Below, piece after piece: positions 1 through 3,546 of a stretch of DNA of 21,676 nt (position 1 is the stretch's first letter; each line of letters begins with the position of its first letter). Source of the stretch: JBBQBM01 sp964554485 (GTDB taxonomy: Bacteria > Patescibacteriota > Saccharimonadia > Saccharimonadales > JAGQMS01); assembly GCA_964554485.1 (NCBI GenBank), contig CAZKOX010000013.1, positions 1 through 21,676 on the forward strand. Reading direction: 5' to 3'. The position numbers and the translations under genes were made by a program. The notes under the pieces were generated by a model, which worked only from the letters and a program-made list of their open reading frames with translations, was not told the DNA's origin and did no database searches.

Positions 1-2
1 AC

Positions 3-269
3 GCTATTCTTTGCTATTTGGGTATTCTAATCATTATCCCATTCCTAAATGAAGATGCTAAGAAATCCCCATTCGTACAATTTCACCTTAACCAAGGTCT
101 AGTACTGCTTATCGGCGGTGTTATCGTCGGTGCGATTAGCTGGATCCCAATAGTAGGTTGGATCATTGGCATTGCATGGTTTGTTATTTGGCTTATGGCT
201 CTAATTGCAGCAGCATCAGGTGAAATGAAGCGCGCACCACTTGTTGGCAATATCGAAATCATTAAATAG
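3..269 (+). CDS. Small polytopic membrane protein, Tic20/DUF4870-like (5' end outside window)
   Basis: The reading frame is open to the left edge of the window, so this is the C-terminal part of a longer protein. The visible part has two or three hydrophobic segments separated by a short polar stretch (NEDAKKSPFVQFHLNQ), followed by hydrophobic runs rich in Gly, Ile and Trp. The pattern of 'hydrophobic helix, charged loop with a FHxNQGL-type motif, two helices' is typical of the small Tic20/DUF4870-like membrane proteins common in CPR bacteria, for which no solid biochemical role is known. A TTG at position 18 could serve as a start, but in-frame residues upstream (AILCYL) continue the first membrane helix, so I prefer a partial gene. 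It stops 10 nt before the next start and probably forms an operon with it. Confidence 0.7.
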   Translation, partial: AILCYLGILIIIPFLNEDAKKSPFVQFHLNQGLVLLIGGVIVGAISWIPIVGWIIGIAWFVIWLMALIAAASGEMKRAPLVGNIEIIK

Positions 270-279
270 GAGAAAAACG

Positions 280-936
280 ATGGCTGAACCAACTAAGAAA
301 GCTCCGGAAACTTCCAAGGAGCCAGTTCAAAGCACACCAAGTAGTGACCATGTCGAAGTCCCACCCAAGAAAGGTGGCAGCGGTGGTGGTGGAAACAAAA
401 AAACACTGATTATCGTATTGGTTGTTGTGTTTGTTGTCTTTGTTCTTCCAGGGTTCGTACTAGCAGGCAGCTTGTGGTGGTGGGGTCGCGGCAATAACGC
501 CGACAATCTGGCCGAATCTATCATCGAGAGTTCTACTGGCGGAAAAGTCGACATTAATAGTGATGAAGGATCTTACACCGTTGAGACCGAAGACGGCTCT
601 TTCTCTACAAGTACCAAAGCTGAGCTTCCAGACAATTTTCCTAGCGACATACCGCTATACTCAGACCAGACTATCGTCGTCACATCTAGTTCTAGTAGCG
701 ACGGCAGAGCAACCTGGACAGTGGTCGCAACAACCAGCGACAGTACATCGGATGTCAACGACTACATAACAGACAAATTCTCTAGCTGGACTAAAGAAAG
801 TGAATTTTCTGTAAACAGCACAAAAACAACTATGTACAAAAATAGCAGTTTTTCTGTTTCAGTTACTGTTGGTGAAGATTCGGGCGATTCTACTAAGACA
901 AGTATCTCGTACCTAGTGACAGAAGAAACAAACTAA
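280..936 (+). CDS. Single-span membrane-anchored protein with 'FPSDIPLY' extracytoplasmic domain
   Basis: The protein has 218 aa. The start is ATG 280, preceded by AGGAG at 268-272; a TTG further upstream would overlap the previous gene and lacks this site. The N-terminal 40 residues are cytoplasmic, rich in Pro, Lys and Gly, with a GGSGGGG linker. Residues about 42-66 form one strong transmembrane helix. A Ser/Thr-rich secreted domain follows, containing a motif reading FPSDIPLY (about residues 118-125). Similar 'P-x-FPxDIPLY' segments recur in uncharacterised secreted proteins of Saccharibacteria and Actinobacteria. No catalytic residues are recognisable. It is cotranscribed with the upstream membrane protein and followed by a terminator. 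Function unknown; a surface-exposed structural or sensing role is only a guess. Confidence 0.8.
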   Translation: MAEPTKKAPETSKEPVQSTPSSDHVEVPPKKGGSGGGGNKKTLIIVLVVVFVVFVLPGFVLAGSLWWWGRGNNADNLAESIIESSTGGKVDINSDEGSYTVETEDGSFSTSTKAELPDNFPSDIPLYSDQTIVVTSSSSSDGRATWTVVATTSDSTSDVNDYITDKFSSWTKESEFSVNSTKTTMYKNSSFSVSVTVGEDSGDSTKTSISYLVTEETN

Positions 937-954
937 AACAAAAGTTTTTATAAG

Positions 955-992
955 AACACCCCCCCTAAGCGTAGTCGAGGGGGTGTTTTTTT
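955..992 (+). terminator. Rho-independent terminator after the 280-936 gene
   Basis: The arms AACACCCCC (955-963) and GGGGGTGTT (979-987) form a GC-rich stem, followed by a run of T to about 992. It ends the operon at 1-936 and lies just before the convergent Nudix gene. Confidence 0.92.
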
Positions 993-1004
993 ATTTCCTA
1001 TTCT

Positions 1005-1724
1005 TTAGAACTGTTGTTTGGAGTACTTAAAATGTCGCTCCATAAACAGATCAGGATGGTCTGGCTTGTCGATAAAACCAAGTTCAATATCAACACTATC
1101 GTATTTCTTCTCTAGCTTCTTTACATCACTCGGTTGCATCCAGACGTTTCGACCGCCTTCAAACTCTGCAATAAGCTCACCGGTGGGGTTATTGCCGTGC
1201 ATTACAAAGAAAAGCTTGTCTTCTAAAAACTCTTCTGTTTCTTTGCTACTGACGTGTTCATGATAAACGCCAGTAATCCGAAAATCAGCTTTCAAGCCGG
1301 TTTCTTCGTCAAGTTCACGTTCTGCGGCCTGAATGATTGTCTCGCCCCAGCGAATTTTCCCTGTTGGGAAGCCCCAAAATTCAAAGTATGGGTGTTTTGT
1401 CCTCTGGTGCATAAGCAAGTGTCGTTTTCCGTTAATCATCTTTTCAACCGCAATAATGACCGCGCATTTTGGTTGCCTCTCGATCGTATTGTTGTCAGTA
1501 TCAAGCTTATTGGCATGCTCTTTGCCGCGCGGACTAAGACAGTAGTGTCCTTTATCGAGTTTTTCAACCAAACCAAGTTCCAACAACTTCTTTATATGAA
1601 AGTTAAAATGATCACTTGCGAGGTTTGTTTTCTTTTGTAGCTGCGCAAAACCAGCCGATTTATTGAAAAGCAACTCCCTTAGGATGCTAGTTTGGGCGTC
1701 GTGAATTTTTACTTCGTGGCTCAT
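1005..1724 (-). CDS. Winged-helix/Nudix hydrolase fusion protein
   Basis: The protein has 239 aa. Residues 1-75 resemble an ArsR/MarR-type winged helix-turn-helix (ILRELLFNKSAGFAQLQKKT, then a recognition helix and a wing ending at CLSPRGKEH). Residues about 85-230 are a Nudix domain with an intact Nudix box: G122-x5-E128-x7-REL-x-EE-x-GL144. The Nudix family hydrolyses nucleoside diphosphates linked to another moiety, using Mg2+ bound by the box glutamates. A helix-turn-helix placed N-terminal to a Nudix domain suggests a ligand-responsive repressor or sensor, as in NrtR, although NrtR has the opposite domain order. Start ATG 1724 has a GGGGA-type site 8 nt upstream. The stop of a 34-codon leader ORF lies 1 nt before this ATG, so translation is probably coupled. 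Substrate not predictable. Confidence 0.93.
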   Translation of the reverse strand: MSHEVKIHDAQTSILRELLFNKSAGFAQLQKKTNLASDHFNFHIKKLLELGLVEKLDKGHYCLSPRGKEHANKLDTDNNTIERQPKCAVIIAVEKMINGKRHLLMHQRTKHPYFEFWGFPTGKIRWGETIIQAAERELDEETGLKADFRITGVYHEHVSSKETEEFLEDKLFFVMHGNNPTGELIAEFEGGRNVWMQPSDVKKLEKKYDSVDIELGFIDKPDHPDLFMERHFKYSKQQF

Positions 1725-1725
1725 A

Positions 1726-1830
1726 TTATCGGTCCCCTTTTGAGAGGGGGCAACCCCCTCTCAACGCGCCGGATGCGGAATAAATCCGCATTTCGGGCTG
1801 CTCACCCCAATTAGTAACAAATTTACTCAT
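1726..1830 (-). CDS. 34-codon leader ORF coupled to the winged-helix/Nudix gene
   Basis: On the minus strand an AAGGAGA site (1841-1835) precedes an ATG at 1830. The frame reads MSKFVTNWGEQPEMRI and so on for 34 aa, ending in GDR and TAA at 1728-1726, one nucleotide before the Nudix ATG. Two hairpins lie inside the ORF: 1773-1791 (7-bp stem) and 1740-1764 (11-bp stem). The second abuts the ribosome site of the downstream gene. Translating the leader would open that hairpin and expose the Nudix start. An extended -10 candidate (TGG-TATAAG, minus strand, 1850-1842) lies so close that its transcript would lose the ribosome site, so the true promoter may be further upstream. Whether the peptide is made or functional is unknown. 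Confidence 0.5.
   Translation of the reverse strand: MSKFVTNWGEQPEMRIYSASGALRGGCPLSKGDR
1740..1764 (-). promoter_or_regulatory. Hairpin sequestering the region just before the Nudix ribosome binding site
   Basis: TTGAGAGGGGG (1740-1750) and CCCCCTCTCAA (1754-1764) are perfectly complementary with a 3-nt loop. On the minus strand the hairpin ends directly before the AAAGGGGA ribosome site of the Nudix gene and is followed by purines, not a U-run, so it is not a standard terminator. It is likely to act on translation. Confidence 0.55.
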
Positions 1831-1882
1831 ATCTTCTCCTTCTTATACCAGTAGATTAAAGGTTAAACAAAACCGAAACTAG

Positions 1883-1896
1883 TAAAGTCGACTTTA
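1883..1896. promoter_or_regulatory. 14-bp perfect palindrome (possible operator) between divergent units
   Basis: TAAAGTCGACTTTA is a perfect 14-bp palindrome. It lies between the leader/Nudix unit (minus strand) and the TTGACA...TATTAT promoter (plus strand, 1911-1938). A dimeric regulator, such as the winged-helix protein encoded next door, could bind it; that link is inference from position only. Confidence 0.4.
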
Positions 1897-1910
1897 GTTA
1901 AAAATCATTG

Positions 1911-1938
1911 TTGACAGTCCCGACTAGAGGAGTATTAT
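1911..1938 (+). promoter_or_regulatory. Strong sigma70-type promoter driving the structured segment
   Basis: TTGACA (1911-1916) and TATTAT (1933-1938) are separated by 16 bp. The predicted transcription start is near 1945, and transcription would run into the GC-rich structured region that follows. No SD sequence lies between the promoter and the first ATG (1957). Confidence 0.75.
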
Positions 1939-1956
1939 TGAGTTTAACTTTCGTTG

Positions 1957-2103
1957 ATGAATATCCGAGAGAACCTTAACAAGATAGATGCAAACCGATT
2001 ACCCAATGTCATCGTGGCGCTGAAAGTATTTGAGCTATCGAATTCTTTCACAGCCATGATGGCTAAAAGATCTGGACACCCGTCCAGAAGAAATGGGGAA
2101 TGA
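1957..2103 (+). CDS. Possible 48-aa small ORF at the 5' end of the structured transcript
   Basis: ATG 1957 opens a 48-codon frame beginning MNIRENLNKIDANRLPNV and ending in TGA at 2101-2103, about 12 nt from the predicted transcription start and without an SD sequence. The 5' strand of the 15-bp long-range helix lies inside its codons 9-13, so coding and folding would compete. It resembles nothing I recognise. It could be a regulatory leader or a chance frame. Confidence 0.25.
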   Translation: MNIRENLNKIDANRLPNVIVALKVFELSNSFTAMMAKRSGHPSRRNGE

Positions 2104-2107
2104 AAAC

Positions 2108-2230
2108 ATGACGGCAACTCGCGCGCCGGTGAACCCGGCCACGAACACCCTCGCCAAGAAGGCCCCGCCGGCCACCCAAGCCACCTCGACCGAGCTGAAG
2201 ACGGCTGATCTGGCCATCGTCGGCACCTGA
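2108..2230 (+). CDS. Possible 40-aa Ala/Thr/Pro-rich small ORF with GC-rich codons
   Basis: ATG 2108 lies 4 nt after the previous stop, which would allow reinitiation. It encodes 40 aa beginning MTATRAPVNPATNTLAKKAP. Nearly all third positions are G or C, unlike any gene nearby except partly the island at 19517-20053. This could mean a genuine gene of foreign origin. It could also simply reflect the GC-rich stems of a structured RNA, where stop codons are rare by composition; other short frames (2246-2371, 2467-2604) occur in the same segment and weaken the coding case. Confidence 0.25.
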   Translation: MTATRAPVNPATNTLAKKAPPATQATSTELKTADLAIVGT

Positions 2231-2579
2231 CGCAACCTTCGCGTCATGCTGCTGACAATCAGCTTCGGTTGGGTGATTGTCCTGCCGCCGGACGGCGGCT
2301 GCAGGCGACCGCTCAACCAGCACAACAGGGGCTACGTCCCCATGGGGGCCCGATCCCCGGGTGACCGCTAAACCCCGCGTCGTCAAAGCGCCACGAGAGA
2401 GTCTCCTCGACTCAGGCGTCAAGACGCGGGGCAAAAGGAAGCCTTGTTGATTGAGCAAACGTTCGGATGCTGAGGTCGGGGTTCCAACTCCACGGGTCCC
2501 GCTGCCCCGACCTCAGCACCGTTCTTCCAGTTTGCATCTATCTTTGCTCTTCGCTGGCCAGCGAATTGAGCCTTACACG

Positions 2580-2611
2580 CCTCACCAGAAATGGTGGGGT
2601 TTAACTTTTTT
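2580..2611 (+). terminator. Terminator-like hairpin ending the structured transcript
   Basis: CCTCACCA (2580-2587), loop GAAA, TGGTGGGG (2592-2599), followed by TTTAACTTTTTT. The stem has one G-T pair and the T-run is interrupted, so efficiency is uncertain. Confidence 0.6.
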
Positions 2612-2674
2612 GATAAATATATAATTCTTATGCTTCGTCGTGGTACACTCATAATAAGAAATTAAGGGGGACGT

Positions 2675-3340
2675 ATGGATATACTTCAAACACCAGCTCC
2701 ATCTGGGGCTACACCAACAGAACAACAAAAAGAAACACCAGAGAAAGTAAAAGTCAGCCGAAAGTTTCCGGCCAAGAAACTACTTATGGTACTTGCTTCA
2801 CTAGTACTACTTGCTGCCGCAGCATATGGTGGCTATTACTGGCGAGATAGAAGCGCTAAAAAAGAAAGTAGTGACAACAAGTCAAAAATCGATGTTTTAG
2901 AAAAGAAAGTTACGAGCCTAGAAAAAGCATCGGCTGAATCTAGCTCCTCGGACACTGCTACTACCGAAACTTCGACTTCACCAACCGCAGACCAATTAGA
3001 AAATATTGAAGCATCAATTTCTTCTGGCAATACAGCCGCCCTAGAGGGCCGTATGGCAACTACTGTGACCGTAATTATTGCTGCGTCAGAGGGTATGGGG
3101 CCAAGAACTATCACCCAAGCAATTGGTGACCTAGATTACGTGATTGACTTAGCTGCAACTTGGGATTTTAGCCTACCGGCTGCAACCCTAAACAGTTATG
3201 CGGCTGGTGACTACGCCCAATACTTCCCAGACGGAGCATTGGTTGGCAAGTCTTCGGCAGGAAAGGTAGTTTCGTTCATATTTGACGCAGACGCCAAGAT
3301 CAAAACTATCTTTATGTCAGTCAACGCCGACATCTTGTAA
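2675..3340 (+). CDS. Single-span membrane protein with coiled coil and extracytoplasmic domain, function unknown
   Basis: The protein has 221 aa. Start ATG 2675 has an AAGGGGG site at 2664-2670. An N-terminal cytoplasmic segment of about 33 residues (Pro/Glu/Lys-rich) is followed by one transmembrane helix (about residues 34-52, LLMVLASLVLLAAAAYGGYY). Next come a short heptad-like coiled coil (KIDVLEKKVTSLEKASAE), a Ser/Thr-rich linker and a C-terminal globular domain from about residue 105. That domain has an 'ISSGNTAALEGRMATTVTV' start, resembling NTF2/SnoaL-like small domains that begin with a helix and a strand; this resemblance is weak. No catalytic residues are apparent. It is the only gene between the structured segment and the candidate small RNA. 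Confidence 0.75.
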   Translation: MDILQTPAPSGATPTEQQKETPEKVKVSRKFPAKKLLMVLASLVLLAAAAYGGYYWRDRSAKKESSDNKSKIDVLEKKVTSLEKASAESSSSDTATTETSTSPTADQLENIEASISSGNTAALEGRMATTVTVIIAASEGMGPRTITQAIGDLDYVIDLAATWDFSLPAATLNSYAAGDYAQYFPDGALVGKSSAGKVVSFIFDADAKIKTIFMSVNADIL

Positions 3341-3347
3341 GTTGTTG

Positions 3348-3420
3348 TTTTCCACAGTTTTATACACAGTTAGTAGTTGAATTGAGAAAGTCCATTGACA
3401 GCTCCATGCGCTGTGTATAA
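3348..3420. promoter_or_regulatory. Cluster of DnaA-box-like 9-mers
   Basis: TTATACACA at 3359-3367 matches the DnaA box consensus TTATNCACA. Its exact reverse complement TGTGTATAA lies at 3412-3420, and a weaker TTTTCCACA is at 3348-3356. The right-hand box overlaps the -10 region of the promoter at 3395-3421, so bound DnaA could repress that promoter. No dnaA, dnaN or AT-rich unwinding region is seen, so I do not call an origin. Confidence 0.4.
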
Positions 3421-3421
3421 A
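3395..3421 (+). promoter_or_regulatory. Promoter of the candidate small RNA
   Basis: TTGACA (3395-3400) is followed by TATAAA (3416-3421) after 15 bp, or by TAAACT (3418-3423) after 17 bp. The predicted start is around 3427-3430. Confidence 0.55.
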
Positions 3422-3427
3422 CTAGCA

Positions 3428-3519
3428 TCCAGAACACTGTGAGGTGTTTCAGAGACCAAGCTGCTTGCAGTGGAAGTCTCGAACAAAAAAGAACCCGTCA
3501 AACGGTTCTTTTTTGTTTA
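3428..3519 (+). ncRNA. Candidate small regulatory RNA of about 90 nt
   Basis: Promoter, short non-coding body and strong terminator are all present. The body folds into AACAC/GTGTT (3433-3437 with 3444-3448) and GAGAC/GTCTC (3452-3456 with 3476-3480), the latter enclosing CTGC-TT-GCAG. It ends in a rho-independent terminator (3485-3519). No good ORF fits. The SRP RNA signature is not present. It is not a recognised family; an alternative is that this is only the 3' trailer of the 2675 gene, although the TTGACA box argues against that. Confidence 0.45.
3485..3519 (+). terminator. Rho-independent terminator
   Basis: AAAAAAGAACCCGT (3485-3498) pairs with ACGGTTCTTTTTT (3502-3514) with one bulged C and a 3-nt loop; the T-run gives a typical terminator. 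It separates the upstream unit from the helicase gene. Confidence 0.88.
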
Positions 3520-3546
3520 TCTTCAACTCTTTGACACAATGTAAAT

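Larger units (their letters stand above)
1945..2611 (+). ncRNA. Candidate large structured RNA (about 665 nt), family not recognised
   Basis: The segment starts at a strong promoter and ends at a GAAA-capped hairpin (CCTCACCA 2580-2587, TGGTGGGG 2592-2599) followed by TTTAACTTTTTT. A 15-bp perfect long-range helix joins 1981-1995 and 2530-2544. Within it lie further helices: 2019-2054 (a branched hairpin, stems 4+4+6 bp), TCTGGAC/GTCCAGA (2071-2088, loop ACCC), GACAATCA/TGATTGTC (2254-2281, apical C(TTCG)G), GCCGCC/GGCGGC around 2284-2299, CCCCGCGTC/GACGCGGGG (2373-2381 with 2423-2431) and a 14-bp stem TGCTGAGGTCGGGG (2468-2481 with 2505-2518). TTCGCT-GGCC-AGCGAA (2550-2565) lies outside the long helix. 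The middle is much GC-richer than its surroundings, as expected for a folded RNA in a moderate-GC genome. RNase P and tmRNA signature motifs are absent. The alternative is a foreign insertion with tiny ORFs. Confidence 0.55.

Noticed and set aside
1254..1640. 128-aa open frame on the plus strand
   Set aside because: It is antisense to the well-supported Nudix domain, with no ribosome site and no recognisable product.
1945..2611. RNase P RNA or tmRNA
   Set aside because: The GAGGAAAGTCC and ACAGAA type motifs of RNase P and the GGATTCGAC start and tRNA-like end of tmRNA are not found on either strand.
2035..2652. Long open frames on the minus strand (2063-2458, 2035-2325, 2419-2652)
   Set aside because: GC-rich sequence has few stop codons. 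The products are low-complexity, have no ribosome sites and oppose a strong promoter and many stem-loops.
3428..3519. SRP (4.5S) RNA
   Set aside because: The conserved GGTC...GGAA...AGCAG loop of helix 8 cannot be formed.
3341..3546. Chromosomal replication origin
   Set aside because: DnaA-box-like 9-mers are present, but there is no adjacent dnaA/dnaN, no AT-rich unwinding element and only two or three boxes.
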